Shown here: piece after piece, positions 17,059-26,579 of the stretch
How positions within the stretch are numbered: the first letter of the stretch is position 1
Layout of the letters: every line of letters begins with the position of its first letter
DNA from: Crossiella cryophila
GTDB taxonomy: Bacteria; Actinomycetota; Actinomycetes; Mycobacteriales; Pseudonocardiaceae
Assembly (NCBI RefSeq): GCF_014204915.1
Contig: NZ_JACHMH010000001.1
Location: 6,907,501-6,971,500 of the forward strand
Reading direction: 5' to 3'
Length of the DNA stretch: 64,000 nt
The notes under the pieces: generated by a model
What the model saw: the letters and a program-made list of their open reading frames with translations, nothing else
Databases searched by the model: none
Told to the model about the DNA's origin: nothing
Position numbers and translations under genes: made by a program

Positions 17059-18362
17059 CCGGGCTCCCGCCGGGTCCGCGCACACCGGTGCTCGCGCAGA
17101 CCGTGCTCTCCGCGGTGCGGCCACTGGCCTTCGCCGAGTCCTGCCGCCGAAAATACGGGGATCTGTTCACCATCAAGGTCTTCCCGGTCGGCACGGTGGT
17201 GTGCGCGGCCGATCCGGCGGTGATCCGGCGCGCGGTGACCGCGGAGTCCTCGACGCTGCTGGCCGGGGACGCCAACCGGGTGATGGACTTCGTGGTCGGG
17301 CCGCGCTCGGTGCTATTGCTGGACGGGCCGGAGCACGTGCGCTGCCGCCAGGTGCTGCTGCCACCCTTCCGCGGGCCCAGTGTGGTCGCCTACCAGGACA
17401 CCATCGCCGAGATCACCGCCGAGGCGGTGCGGGACTGGCCGGCCGGGGTGCCGGTGCGGTTGATGCCGCGGATGCAGCACCTGACCCTGGAGATCATGAT
17501 GCGGGTGGTCTTCGGCATCACCGACCTGCGCCGGCTGGCCGGGTTGCGTGCGCTGGTGCCGCAGCTGCTGCACATGAACCCGGCGGTGGTGCTGTTCCCG
17601 TTGCTGCGCAAGGACTGGGGCCGCTGGAGTCCGGGTGGCAAGTTCGCCAGGGTGCGCAACGCGGTGGACGAGATCCTCTTCGCCGAGATCGCCCGACGGC
17701 GGCGCGAGGACACCGACAGCACCGACGTGCTCTCGCTGCTGCTGCGGATGCGGCACGCCGACGGGCAGCCCGCCACCGACGAGGAGTTGCGGGACAATCT
17801 GATCACCGTGCTCGCGGTCGGCCACGAGACCACCGCCACCACGCTGTCCTGGGCCTTCGAGCGCCTGGTCCGGCACCCGGAGTCGTTGGCCCGCCTGGAA
17901 AGCGAGCTGGACGGCGGCGAGTACGGCTACCTGGACGCAGTGATCAACGAGACGCTGCGGGTGCGGCCGGTGGTCGGCGACATCGCCCGGATCCTGGCCG
18001 CCCCGGCCACCATCGGCGGCTACCGGCTCCCCGCCGGGATCATGCTCGCGCTCTCCCTCGGCCTGCTGCACTCCAGTCCGGAGCGCTACCCGGAACCGGC
18101 GGTGTTCCGGCCGGAGCGCTTCCTCGATCAGCCGCCGGGACCGGAGTTGTTCCTGCCCTTCGGCGGCGGGCCGCACCGGTGCCTCGGCGCGGCCTTCGCC
18201 ATGACCACCATGCGCACGGTGATCGCCACCGTGCTGGCGCGGACCCGGCCCCGGGCGGCGGCCCCGGGGGCGGAACGGCAGCGGGCACGTGGCCCGGTGC
18301 TGGCGCCCGCCAGAGGGGCGGAGGTGGTCCTGCACCGCCGCACGGCTTTCCGGACCAGGTGA
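17055..18362 (+). CDS. Cytochrome P450
   Basis: A 435-residue P450. The I-helix oxygen-activation motif is AVGHETTATTLSW (about residue 254), the ExxR motif is NETLR, and the heme-binding loop is FGGGPHRCLGA with Cys at residue 376. All key residues are present, so it should be an active monooxygenase. It is translationally coupled to the cyclase (ATGA) and followed 10 bases later by the polyprenyl synthase. It likely oxidises the cyclised terpenoid. Its motif style and length differ from the shorter P450s further along the cluster. The exact substrate is unknown. Confidence 0.93.
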   Translation: MTGLPPGPRTPVLAQTVLSAVRPLAFAESCRRKYGDLFTIKVFPVGTVVCAADPAVIRRAVTAESSTLLAGDANRVMDFVVGPRSVLLLDGPEHVRCRQVLLPPFRGPSVVAYQDTIAEITAEAVRDWPAGVPVRLMPRMQHLTLEIMMRVVFGITDLRRLAGLRALVPQLLHMNPAVVLFPLLRKDWGRWSPGGKFARVRNAVDEILFAEIARRRREDTDSTDVLSLLLRMRHADGQPATDEELRDNLITVLAVGHETTATTLSWAFERLVRHPESLARLESELDGGEYGYLDAVINETLRVRPVVGDIARILAAPATIGGYRLPAGIMLALSLGLLHSSPERYPEPAVFRPERFLDQPPGPELFLPFGGGPHRCLGAAFAMTTMRTVIATVLARTRPRAAAPGAERQRARGPVLAPARGAEVVLHRRTAFRTR

Positions 18363-18372
18363 GGAGCACAAC

Positions 18373-19377
18373 ATGCAGTCAGCTGATCCCCGACCCGAGC
18401 TGGTGCTGGCCGGGCTGGCCGAGGCCGCCGAAGAGAAGTTGCGCACCCGCTGGTCCCGCACGTCCAGCCTGCTGAGCACCATGTGCCACTACGCTTTGGT
18501 GCCCTCCGGCAAGTTGTTCCGGCCCATCCTGCTGCTGGAATCCGCCTGCGCGGTGGGCGGATCGGCGGAGATGGTGCTGCCGGCGGCGGTGGGCGCGGAG
18601 TGCGGGCACGTGGCCAGCCTGATCCACGACGACATCATCGACGGCGACGAACTGCGCCGCGGACGTCGTTCGGTGCACAGCCGGTTCGGCGCGGGCAACG
18701 CGATCGTGGCCGGGGACGCGCTGATCTTCGACCTGTTCGCCGGGCTGGCCGAATGCCGGTGGACCGGGGTGCCGGACAGCCGGGTGGCCGCCGCGCTGGA
18801 GGCGGTGGCCCGCTGTGGACTGGACCTGTGCCGGGGGCAGAGCATGGAGGAGGAACTGTGCCGGGGCCTGCGCTTCGACCTGGACTCCTACCTGACCATG
18901 ATCCGGCTCAAGACGGCCGCGTTCTTCCAGGGCGCCTGCGAGAGCGGCGCGATCCTGGCCGGTGGCACGCCGGAGGAGGTGGAGGCGCTGTCCCGGTACG
19001 CCCTGGCGCTGGGCACCGCCTTCCAGATCCAGGACGACATCCTGGGCTACACCAACACCACCGAGGAGATGGGCAAGGACAACACCAGCGACAGCCGCAA
19101 CGGCCGGCTGACCCTGCCGGTGATCCTGGCCTACCGCAACGGCGGCCACCCCGAGCGGCGGCTGTTGCGGCAGGCGCTGACCGGCGAGGAGGAGCTGGGG
19201 CACCGGCACGAGCTGATCCTGGACCTGCTGGACCGGACCGGCGCGCTGGCCGCGGCGAGCAAGATGGCCTGGCACTACGCCGAAGCCTCCGGCACCGCCC
19301 TGCTCCGCCTGCCGCCCTCGCCCAGCCGGGACCGGCTGGCCCTGTTCGGCCAGCTGGCCATCGACCGGGACCGCTAG
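18373..19377 (+). CDS. Polyprenyl diphosphate synthase (GGPP synthase-like)
   Basis: A 334-residue trans-prenyltransferase that condenses IPP with allylic diphosphates. The first Asp-rich motif is DDIID at residues 86-90 (LIHDDIIDGDELRRG) and the second is DDILG at 221-225 (FQIQDDILGY), both typical of actinobacterial enzymes. The residues four and five places before the first motif are small (Ala, Ser), which in this family allows longer products, so C20 or longer is likelier than C15. ATG at 18373 follows GAGGAG. It is the third gene of the cyclase operon, and its stop overlaps the stop of the convergent UbiA gene (CTAG). Confidence 0.93.
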   Translation: MQSADPRPELVLAGLAEAAEEKLRTRWSRTSSLLSTMCHYALVPSGKLFRPILLLESACAVGGSAEMVLPAAVGAECGHVASLIHDDIIDGDELRRGRRSVHSRFGAGNAIVAGDALIFDLFAGLAECRWTGVPDSRVAAALEAVARCGLDLCRGQSMEEELCRGLRFDLDSYLTMIRLKTAAFFQGACESGAILAGGTPEEVEALSRYALALGTAFQIQDDILGYTNTTEEMGKDNTSDSRNGRLTLPVILAYRNGGHPERRLLRQALTGEEELGHRHELILDLLDRTGALAAASKMAWHYAEASGTALLRLPPSPSRDRLALFGQLAIDRDR

Positions 19378-20351
19378 CGGCGCAGGCTGGGGTGGTCGCG
19401 CCGGCGCATGAACGCCCGTGCCACCCCGGTCAGCACCACCGCGGGGGCCAGCACCGCCACCGCGAGCCCTGGCCTGCCGGACACCGCGATGAAGCCGGTG
19501 GCCAGCACCAGGCGCTCCCCCACCAGGATCTCGTGCGCCCGCAACGCGGCGAGCCGCGGAATCGGGCGCGGGGCCCGGGTGAGGCGGAGTTGGCAGAGTG
19601 CGCACAGGGGCAGGGCGAGGGCCAGGAACGGCCACAGCCAGCCCAGGTCCAGCCGATCGGCCAGCAGCAGCGGCCAGCCGACGGCCAGGGCGATCCAGAG
19701 TCCATTGAGGACAGTCAGCATCCGCAGCGAGGCGGCGTCGCCGTGGCGCACCGGGTAGGTCCGGTAGCCGCCTTCGCGGTCGCTGTCGGTGTCGCAGAGC
19801 GCGCCGACCAGGTTGGAGGCCGAATCGTGCAGCCAGAACGCCAGTGCCAGCGGCAGCAGCTCCCACGGTGGTATCGCGGTGCTCGCCGTGGTGCCCACCA
19901 GGAAGGCCAGTGCGGTCGGCACCCCGCGCATCAGGTTCCCGGCGATGCCGCGGGCTTTGAAGGTGCGGCTGTAGGAGATCCCGGAGACCACCGCGATCGC
20001 GCCGAGCACCAGGTTGAGCGGGTTGAGCACGATGGCGAACACCAGGCCGAGCACGATGGTCAGGACCATGCCGGTGAACGCGGTGCGCGGGCTCATCCGA
20101 CCGGACGGGATGGGGCGGTGTGGTTTGGCGGTGGCGTCGAGTTCGCGGTCGAAGTAGTCGCCGCCGTACAGCGACGCGATCCAGCCGCAGGTGGGTGCGG
20201 CCCAGGCGGCGAACAACCGCCAGGTGTCCGGGTCGGTCTGGCCGAGGCGGGCGGCCAGCACGGCCCCGGCCAGGCCGACCAGCCCGGCGTAGAACATCGA
20301 GTCGGGGCGGCAGATCTCCAGGTGGGCCAGCAGGACCCGTCGGGCGTTCAC
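19374..20351 (-). CDS. UbiA-family prenyltransferase or UbiA-type terpene cyclase
   Basis: A 325-residue integral membrane protein with about eight to nine hydrophobic helices. The first Asp-rich motif is altered at its first position (GGDYFDRELDATAKPHRP, where Asn is usual), while the three Asp are kept. The second motif is CDTDSDREGGYRTYP. Members either attach a prenyl chain to an aromatic acceptor or, in some bacterial terpenoid clusters, cyclise prenyl diphosphates. GTG at 20351 follows GGAAGGGAG closely; a TTG seven codons earlier also opens the frame. It is divergent from the FAD monooxygenase with only 26 bases between them. Which reaction it performs cannot be told from sequence; the absence of an obvious aromatic-acceptor pathway nearby keeps the cyclase option open. 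Confidence 0.88.
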   Translation of the reverse strand: MNARRVLLAHLEICRPDSMFYAGLVGLAGAVLAARLGQTDPDTWRLFAAWAAPTCGWIASLYGGDYFDRELDATAKPHRPIPSGRMSPRTAFTGMVLTIVLGLVFAIVLNPLNLVLGAIAVVSGISYSRTFKARGIAGNLMRGVPTALAFLVGTTASTAIPPWELLPLALAFWLHDSASNLVGALCDTDSDREGGYRTYPVRHGDAASLRMLTVLNGLWIALAVGWPLLLADRLDLGWLWPFLALALPLCALCQLRLTRAPRPIPRLAALRAHEILVGERLVLATGFIAVSGRPGLAVAVLAPAVVLTGVARAFMRRRDHPSLRR

Positions 20352-20377
20352 ACGGACTCCCTTCCAGGACAACGGTC

Positions 20378-21568
20378 ATGACCCCGCTGGCGGTGATCGC
20401 CGGGGCCGGGGTGGCCGGACTCACCACCGCGGTGGCGCTGAGTCAGGCGGGCTGGCGGGTGCGGGTCTTCGACCGCGACCCGGTGCTGGAACCGCTGGGC
20501 GCCGGGCTCGGCCTGACCCCGAACGCCTTGCGTGCCTTGGATGTGCTCGGTCTGGGTGACGCGGTGCGGGACCGGGGCGCGGTGCAGGAGACCGGCGGCA
20601 TCCGCCGTCCGGACGGCCGCTGGCTCGCCCGCTCGGACCTGGCCTTCATCCGGGCCCGCTTCGGTGACCCGGTGCTCGGCCTGCACCGCCGCGACCTGAT
20701 CACCCTGCTGGCCGACGCGCTGCCCGCCGGAACCCTGCGCACCGGGGTCACCGTCACCTCGGCCACCCCGGGTGATGCCGACCGACTTTCTTTGGTGCGC
20801 ACCACGATCGGCGAGCTGACCGCGAACCTGGTGGTGGCCGCCGACGGCATCGGGTCCAGGCTGCGGACAGCGCTGTTCCCCGAGCACCCCGGGCCGGTCT
20901 ACGCCGGGTACACCAGCTGGCGGATGGTGGTGCCGATGCCGGACTATCCGGTCGCGGCCACCGAGACCTGGGGCCGCGGCACCCGCTTCGGCGTGATGCA
21001 CCTGCCCGACGGCCTGCTGCACCTCTCCGCCAACTCGGTCGCCCCACCCCGGCAACGGGCCCGCGACGAACGCGCCGAGGTGCTGGCCCGCTTCGGGAAC
21101 TGGCACGCGCCGATCCCGGAACTGCTGGCCGCGGTGCGACCGGGTGCGGTGCTGCACCACGATGTTGCCGAACTCCTCCGTCCACTGCCGACATTCCACA
21201 GTGGACGGATGGTGCTGGTCGGTGACGCCGCGCATGCCATGACCCCCAACATCGGACCGGCCTGCCTGGCCATGGAGGACGCGGTGACCCTCGGTCTGCT
21301 GCTGCCCGCGGCCAGGGTGTCGGAGCAGGCAGCGGCCCTGGCCGCATACACCGCGTTGCGCCTGCCGCGGGCCGTGGCGTTGGCCCGCCGGTCCCGCCGG
21401 GTGGGGCTGGCCGGGCAGTGGACCTGGCCGCCGGCGGTGGCTGCGCGCAACCTCGGTATCCGGCTCGGCGGGCTGCTGCCGAGCAGGGTCACCGCGCGGG
21501 CGCTGGACGGTTCGGTGGACTGGTGGCCGCCCGCCAGGCCACCGGCAGCGCGGTCAGCCCGCGGATGA
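20378..21568 (+). CDS. FAD-dependent monooxygenase/epoxidase
   Basis: A 396-residue class A flavoprotein with GAGVAG at residues 9-14, the middle motif VVAADGIGSRLR, and the FAD-domain GD motif in GDAAHAMTPNIG near residue 281. In terpenoid clusters with UbiA and GGPP synthase genes, enzymes of this family epoxidise prenyl chains before acid-triggered cyclisation; hydroxylation of a ring is the alternative. ATG at 20378 has AGGA 9 bases upstream. Its 3' end overlaps the 3' end of the convergent P450 by 80 bases. Confidence 0.9.
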   Translation: MTPLAVIAGAGVAGLTTAVALSQAGWRVRVFDRDPVLEPLGAGLGLTPNALRALDVLGLGDAVRDRGAVQETGGIRRPDGRWLARSDLAFIRARFGDPVLGLHRRDLITLLADALPAGTLRTGVTVTSATPGDADRLSLVRTTIGELTANLVVAADGIGSRLRTALFPEHPGPVYAGYTSWRMVVPMPDYPVAATETWGRGTRFGVMHLPDGLLHLSANSVAPPRQRARDERAEVLARFGNWHAPIPELLAAVRPGAVLHHDVAELLRPLPTFHSGRMVLVGDAAHAMTPNIGPACLAMEDAVTLGLLLPAARVSEQAAALAAYTALRLPRAVALARRSRRVGLAGQWTWPPAVAARNLGIRLGGLLPSRVTARALDGSVDWWPPARPPAARSARG

Positions 21569-22721
21569 GCTGCTGGGTCTTCCAGACCAGTTCGTCCTCG
21601 GGCACCGCCAGCCGCAGCTCGGGCAGGCGGGCCAGCAGCCGGTCCAGCGCGACCTGCAGCACCATCCGGGCCGCCGAGGCGCCCAGGCAGTGGTGCGGGC
21701 CGTGGCTGAAGGCCAGGTGCGGGTTCTCCGGGCGGTGGAAGTCGACCCGCTCCGGACAGCCGAAGGCGGCCGGATCGTGGTTGGCGGCAGCGGGATCCAC
21801 CAGCACCGGCTCGCCGGCGCGGATGAGCACCCCGCCGACCTCGACGTCCTCGGTGGCGTACCGGGGCAGGCCCGCGCCCGCCTCCAAGGGCACCCAGCGC
21901 AGCAGTTCCTCCACCGCGGCCGGCATCAGGTCCGGGTCGGTGCGCAAGGCGTCGAGGAGGTGCTGGTTGGTGAGCAGTACGTAGGCGAAGTTGGGGATGT
22001 GCGAGGCGGTGGTCTCGTACCCGGCGACCAGCACGGTCATCGCCAGCATGATCAGTTCCGGTTCGGACAGGTCGGCCTCGCCCTTGGTGACCATCGCGCC
22101 GAGCACGTCGTCGGTGCGGTCGGTGCGGCGGCGGCGCAGCAATCCCTCCAGGTAGTCCCACATCTGCCCGGCGACCTCCTCGGATCGCTCGGGGCTGACC
22201 GCGGCGGACAGGGCCAGGTCCGACCACTCGCGGAACTGGTCCTGGTCCTCGCGCGGGATGCCTAGCACCTCCGAGATCACCGTGTTGGTCAGCGGCAAGG
22301 CGTAGCGGGCCACCAGGTCCTGCACCGGACCGGCCGCGAGCATGTCATCGAGGAGACTGTCGGCGACCTCGATCGTCCTGGGGCGCAAGGCTTCCGCGCG
22401 GCGCTGGGTGAAGGCGCGGGCGACCAGGGTGCGCACCCGGCTGTGCTGCGGCGGGTCCATGGTCACGATGCCGGTGGTGGAGTTGTAGGGCATGGAGCGC
22501 GGCACGTCCCTGCCGTGCATGGCCTCCCGGGAGAACCGCTGGTCGACCAGCACGAACTTGGCGTCCTGGTATCGGGTGACCAGCCAGGCCTGTTCGCCGA
22601 AGGGCAGGCGCACCCGCAGCACCGGTTCCTCCCGGCGCAGCCGGTCATAGAGCGGGTCCAGGCGCAGGCCTTCCACGGCGAAGGGGAAGGCCCGCGCCTG
22701 GGTGGCGGGATCGGCGGTCAT
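21489..22721 (-). CDS. Cytochrome P450 with canonical oxygen-activation motif
   Basis: A 410-residue soluble P450 of the CYP105/107-like bacterial type. The I-helix reads VLVAGYETTASH with the acid-alcohol pair intact, ExxR is in EELLR, and the heme loop is FSHGPHHCLGA (Ser in place of the usual Gly). It starts with ATG and overlaps the methyltransferase stop as ATGA. It is the last gene of a five-gene minus-strand unit: P450, P450, radical SAM, methyltransferase, P450. It is the only one of the four P450s at 21.5-31.1 kb that keeps the Glu of the AGxET motif. Confidence 0.93.
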   Translation of the reverse strand: MTADPATQARAFPFAVEGLRLDPLYDRLRREEPVLRVRLPFGEQAWLVTRYQDAKFVLVDQRFSREAMHGRDVPRSMPYNSTTGIVTMDPPQHSRVRTLVARAFTQRRAEALRPRTIEVADSLLDDMLAAGPVQDLVARYALPLTNTVISEVLGIPREDQDQFREWSDLALSAAVSPERSEEVAGQMWDYLEGLLRRRRTDRTDDVLGAMVTKGEADLSEPELIMLAMTVLVAGYETTASHIPNFAYVLLTNQHLLDALRTDPDLMPAAVEELLRWVPLEAGAGLPRYATEDVEVGGVLIRAGEPVLVDPAAANHDPAAFGCPERVDFHRPENPHLAFSHGPHHCLGASAARMVLQVALDRLLARLPELRLAVPEDELVWKTQQLIRGLTALPVAWRAATSPPNRPAPAR

Positions 22722-23422
22722 CGCAGGCGCCAGCCCAGCAGCTCGTCCGGCGCGTCGGCCCGGTCGAATCCGGCCGCGGCCAGTTCGGCGTCCAGCTCCG
22801 CCTCGGTGATCGGATAGGCGTCGATCTCCTCGCGTTCCTCGATCCCCGGCTCCTCGCCGACGGTGATCCGGTAGGACCAGCTCAGTCGCAGCACGCCTTC
22901 GCGCACCGGGCGGCCCTCGTACTCGATGTCGTAGCGGGCCCGGCCGACCTGGAGGCTGCCCGCGGCGGGCGGGATGGCCTCGGCGGAGGAGGGTTCGGGC
23001 CGGTCCTGCAACAACAATCCGCCGGGGTTGAGCGAATCAGCGCAGACCTGCCAGAGTTTCTGGCGTTCTTCCGGGGAGAAGCAGAGCAGCATGCTGATCA
23101 GCACCACCGCGTCCACCCGCACCGGCAACCGCACCGCCAGCGCGCTCATCGGCATGACGGTGACCCGGCGTTGCAGGTCGGGTCTGCGGGCCAGGCGGGA
23201 CATCAGCACCGCGCGCATCGGCGCGGCCGGTTCCACCGCGAACACCTCGCCGGGACTGGCATCGGCGATGGTCTCGGTGACCAGTCCGGTGCCAGCGCCC
23301 ATTTCGAGGACGCCGTTGGCGCAGTCGGCCACCGCCTTGGCCACCGCGCGCTGGGTGGGTTCCTTGTACGGCAGGGCGAAGAGTTCGTGGTACTGGGCCA
23401 TATACGTGTAACGGTCAGTCAT
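22718..23422 (-). CDS. SAM-dependent methyltransferase
   Basis: A 234-residue class I methyltransferase. Motif I is VLEMGAGTGLVTETIA, with an acidic residue after the next strand (VFAVEPAAPM) and the post-motif LNPGGLLLQDRPEP. I chose ATG at 23422, with GGAGAGG 11 bases upstream; a GTG nine codons earlier is possible. It overlaps the radical SAM gene upstream by 8 bases and the P450 downstream by 4, so all three should be translated together. The substrate is probably an O or N site on the cluster product. Confidence 0.88.
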   Translation of the reverse strand: MTDRYTYMAQYHELFALPYKEPTQRAVAKAVADCANGVLEMGAGTGLVTETIADASPGEVFAVEPAAPMRAVLMSRLARRPDLQRRVTVMPMSALAVRLPVRVDAVVLISMLLCFSPEERQKLWQVCADSLNPGGLLLQDRPEPSSAEAIPPAAGSLQVGRARYDIEYEGRPVREGVLRLSWSYRITVGEEPGIEEREEIDAYPITEAELDAELAAAGFDRADAPDELLGWRLR

Positions 23423-25364
23423 GGGATACCACGCCTCTCCGGTTGTCACTGAACATCTCCCGCGCCAGCCTGCCCATGTAGTAGACGATCTCCTCGTGGT
23501 TGGTGGAGGTCACGAAGTTGCGGGCGCCCGCCTTGTAGTACAGCGAGGTCTCCTGCTCGCCGACGGTGTGTGCGTAGGACTCGCCGCGGCGCAGCGCCAG
23601 GCACATCGCGGGCACGTCGCAGGCCAGCGTGATGTGGTGGCGAACGTGGAACAGGTCGCCCTCGACCTCCACCAGTGGCAGGGTCTCGTTGGCGTACAAC
23701 GGCGAGGGCTCCCGGCCGGGGCTGCTGTAGGCGGGCAGGGTGAGCAGGTCGTACTCGAACGCGGTGTCCAATAAGGACGCGTGCTCGCTGGGCACCTGTG
23801 GCAGCAACGATTCCCGCCACCACCGGCGCAGCTCGTCCTTGGCCTCCACCGTGCCGTAGACGTACTCCACCACCGGGCCGAGCACGTCGGAGTCGGTGAA
23901 GGAGCTGTTCAGCCCGTGCTGGAAGGGTTCGGCGGCCGGGGCGGTGCTGCGCTCGAACCAGTCGATCAGCGAGCGGATGGCCTGGGACTGGGTGATGCCG
24001 CCGAGTTCGCGCAGCGGGCCCCACAGGAAGCGGAACACCGGGTTCTCCGCGACCAGGCGGGAGAAGAAGATGAACCGGTGCATGTACCGGTTGTCCTGCG
24101 GGGTCATCGTGTTGTGCGCGATGAGGTACATGAAGTCGTCGTTGTTGCCGCGCACCGTGATCAGCCCGTGCTTGGCCCGGTCCTCGGCGTAGGCGGTGTT
24201 GGGCAGGATCAGCATCGGGTAGACCGCGACCCTGGAGACGTGGTTGGCCAGCCGGTCATAGCCTTCCATGAAGGACTGCACGGTCTCCCCCGGCGCGCCC
24301 CAGATCAGTTCGGCGTAGCAGGCCATGCCTTCCTTGCCCAGCCATTCGGCCAGGCTCTCCCAGTCGTTGACCTTCATGTTGCGCCGCTGCATGCCTTCCA
24401 GCGCATCGGGATTGAGGGTTTGCAACGCCAGGGTGAACGAGCTGTGCAGCCCGGCCTCCTTCATGGCGCTGACGATCTGGTAGAAGAGCTTGGACTTGTT
24501 CTTGGCCCAGGAAGTCTCGATGCTCTTGGGGAAACCGAGCCGTTGCCGGATCTCGATGACGTCCTCGACGAACTCCAGGTCGATGGGCAGCATGCCGAAG
24601 TTGGCGTCGCACATGACGATGGTGTGCACCTTGTGCTTGGCGAACAGCTCCACCTCCTGGCGCAGCCGCTCCCGGGAGAAGGCCCGCACCCGCTGCCCGA
24701 CCGCCCCGCCCCAGTAGCAGAAGGAGCAGCGGTACGGGCAGCCGCGGTTGGTCTCCATCAGGGCCACGTCGTAGCGGAAGTTCCCGTCATCGTCGGTGAG
24801 TTCCAGGGTGCCGGTGAGCACCGGGGAGGCGATGATGTCCAGGTCGTCGATGCGCGGGCGTTCCTCGGTGGTGACGAACCCGCCGTAGCCGGACTGGAAG
24901 GAGATGCCCAGGATGCCGCCGAGTTCGTTGCGCGCCTTGCCGTCCAGGTGCGCGTGCAGGATGTCGCGGAAGGTCAGCTCGCCCTCGCCGTTGACCACGA
25001 TGTCCACGTCCGGGAACATGCCGAAGACCCGCTTGGCCTGATTGGCCACGTGGTTGCCGCCGAAGACCACCCAGCCATCCGGGTTGACCTGCTTGAAGGT
25101 CTCGGCCAGCGCGGCGAAGGACCGGTAGTTCCAGCCCAGCACGGAGAAGGCGATGATGTCCGGCGCCTGTTCGGCGAAGAGTTCGCTGGCCATGCCGAAC
25201 AGGGTTTTGCCGCCGTCGAAGTTGATGATCCGGATGTCCATGGCCGCGGCCAGCCGTTCGTCCTGCAACGCGGTCGCCTTGAGGTACCCGGCGGCCAGCG
25301 GCATGGATTCCAGGGCCATCTCCCAGATTCCCTGCTGGATCAGCCACACCCGTGTCCGCGTCAT
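23415..25364 (-). CDS. Cobalamin-binding radical SAM enzyme, probable C-methyltransferase
   Basis: A 649-residue class B radical SAM protein. The N-terminal ~135 residues form a B12-binding Rossmann-like domain (SVLGWNYRSF, WVVFGGNHV, VNGEGELTFRDIL) without the DxHxxG histidine motif, as is usual in this class. The iron-sulfur motif CxxxCxxC is at Cys209, Cys213 and Cys216 (GCPYRCSFCYWGG). A ~250-residue C-terminal extension follows the radical SAM barrel. It resembles the group around the kedarcidin protein KedN5, annotated as methylcobalamin-dependent methylases of unactivated carbons; that link is from memory. ATG at 25364 follows GAGG. Its operon partners are a methyltransferase and three P450s. 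A paralogue lies 2.6 kb away on the other strand. Confidence 0.88.
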   Translation of the reverse strand: MTRTRVWLIQQGIWEMALESMPLAAGYLKATALQDERLAAAMDIRIINFDGGKTLFGMASELFAEQAPDIIAFSVLGWNYRSFAALAETFKQVNPDGWVVFGGNHVANQAKRVFGMFPDVDIVVNGEGELTFRDILHAHLDGKARNELGGILGISFQSGYGGFVTTEERPRIDDLDIIASPVLTGTLELTDDDGNFRYDVALMETNRGCPYRCSFCYWGGAVGQRVRAFSRERLRQEVELFAKHKVHTIVMCDANFGMLPIDLEFVEDVIEIRQRLGFPKSIETSWAKNKSKLFYQIVSAMKEAGLHSSFTLALQTLNPDALEGMQRRNMKVNDWESLAEWLGKEGMACYAELIWGAPGETVQSFMEGYDRLANHVSRVAVYPMLILPNTAYAEDRAKHGLITVRGNNDDFMYLIAHNTMTPQDNRYMHRFIFFSRLVAENPVFRFLWGPLRELGGITQSQAIRSLIDWFERSTAPAAEPFQHGLNSSFTDSDVLGPVVEYVYGTVEAKDELRRWWRESLLPQVPSEHASLLDTAFEYDLLTLPAYSSPGREPSPLYANETLPLVEVEGDLFHVRHHITLACDVPAMCLALRRGESYAHTVGEQETSLYYKAGARNFVTSTNHEEIVYYMGRLAREMFSDNRRGVVSHD

Positions 25365-25407
25365 GGGCTCCGTCCTCACCTCAGTGTCCGAAGTAGACAG
25401 TGCGTGC

Positions 25408-26565
25408 TCACCAGGCGACCGGCAGGGCGCTGGGGCCCTGGTCGAGCAGGCCGGCCCGTTGCGGCAGTTCGTCCACTGGCACCGCCAGCCGCAGGGTGGG
25501 GAAGGTCTGGGTCAGCGCGGTGAAGGCTTCCTGGAGTTCGAGTCGGCCGACCGCGGCGCCCAGGCAGTGGTGCACGCCGTGCCCGAAGGCCAGGTGCAGG
25601 TTGGCCGGGCGGGTGCGGTCGAAGCGGCCGGAGTCCGGGAAGCGTTGCTCGTCCCGGTTGGCGCAGGCCGGTGGCGCGATCACGGTGTCCCCTGCCTTGA
25701 TCAGCACCTCGCCGATCCGGACGTCCTCCTGGGCGATCCGCACCAGGCCGCCGATTTCCGAGGCGTAGCGCAGGATCTCCTCGATCGCGCCGGGCACCAG
25801 GGACGGGTCCTCGACCAGTTCGAGGTAGTCCTGTGGGTGGGTGAGCAGGGTGAGCGCGCCAAGGCCGATGGTGTTGCCTGCGGTGACGTAACCGGCGATC
25901 AGGATGCTCTCGGCCATGGTGAGCAGTTCCCGCTCGTTGAGCCGGTCGTTGTCCTCCTCCCGCACCGAGATCAGGTCGCTCAACAGGTCTGGGCCGGGGT
26001 TGCGTTGCTTGTCCGCGATCAGCCCGGCGCAGTACTCGTCCAGGCTCTTGCCGGCGGCCATCACCTCCTCCTGGCTGAACGCGTCCAGCGACAGGATCGC
26101 CTCCGACCAGCGCCGGAAGTCGGCCTGGTCGACCACTGGCACGCCGAGCAGTTCGGTGATCACCCCGATGGACATGGGGAAGGCGAATATCTCCACCAGG
26201 TCCGCGGGCGGTCCGGCCGCGGCCAGGTCCCCGGCCAGTCGCTTGGCCAGGTCCTGCACCTTGGGGCGTAAGGCTTCCACCCCGCGCACGGTGAACGCCT
26301 TGGACACCAGCCTGCGCAACCGGGTGTGCCCCGGCGGGTCCTGGAACAGCGAGTCCTCGGTGGCCGCGGCCGCGCCGGGCGCGCGCACCCCGAAGCGCAG
26401 ATCCGAGAGCACGAAACGGATGTCCTCGTACCGGGTGACCAGCCAGGCCGGTTCGCCGGAGTTGGTGGTGACCCGGCTGACCGGCTCCTGGGCCCGCAGC
26501 CGCGCGTACTCCACCGGCGGTTCGGTGACGGACGGGCGGGCGAACGGGAAGGGCGGTGCCCCCAT
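25408..26565 (-). CDS. Cytochrome P450 lacking the I-helix acid
   Basis: A 385-residue P450 with a normal heme loop (FGHGVHHCLGA) and ExxR (EEILR). Its I-helix reads LIAGYVTAGNTIG: the Glu/Asp of AGxE/DT is Val, though the Thr is kept. The proton-delivery pair is therefore incomplete and catalysis may rely on substrate or water, as known for some P450s acting on unusual substrates. ATG at 26565 follows AAGGAG. It is 14 bases downstream of a similar P450 and 43 bases upstream of the radical SAM gene. The two neighbouring P450s are clear paralogues (shared LFQDPPGH and HHCLGAA). Confidence 0.92.
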   Translation of the reverse strand: MGAPPFPFARPSVTEPPVEYARLRAQEPVSRVTTNSGEPAWLVTRYEDIRFVLSDLRFGVRAPGAAAATEDSLFQDPPGHTRLRRLVSKAFTVRGVEALRPKVQDLAKRLAGDLAAAGPPADLVEIFAFPMSIGVITELLGVPVVDQADFRRWSEAILSLDAFSQEEVMAAGKSLDEYCAGLIADKQRNPGPDLLSDLISVREEDNDRLNERELLTMAESILIAGYVTAGNTIGLGALTLLTHPQDYLELVEDPSLVPGAIEEILRYASEIGGLVRIAQEDVRIGEVLIKAGDTVIAPPACANRDEQRFPDSGRFDRTRPANLHLAFGHGVHHCLGAAVGRLELQEAFTALTQTFPTLRLAVPVDELPQRAGLLDQGPSALPVAW

Positions 26566-26579
26566 CGGCGTCTCCTTCG

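Noticed and set aside
18379-20427. A 682-residue minus-strand frame opposite the polyprenyl synthase and part of UbiA
   Set aside because: The Asp-rich motifs of the polyprenyl synthase and the membrane pattern of UbiA are in other frames; this one shows no family features.
23423-23449. An upstream GTG start for the methyltransferase
   Set aside because: ATG at 23422 has a better-placed GGAGAGG, and the family normally begins close to that residue.
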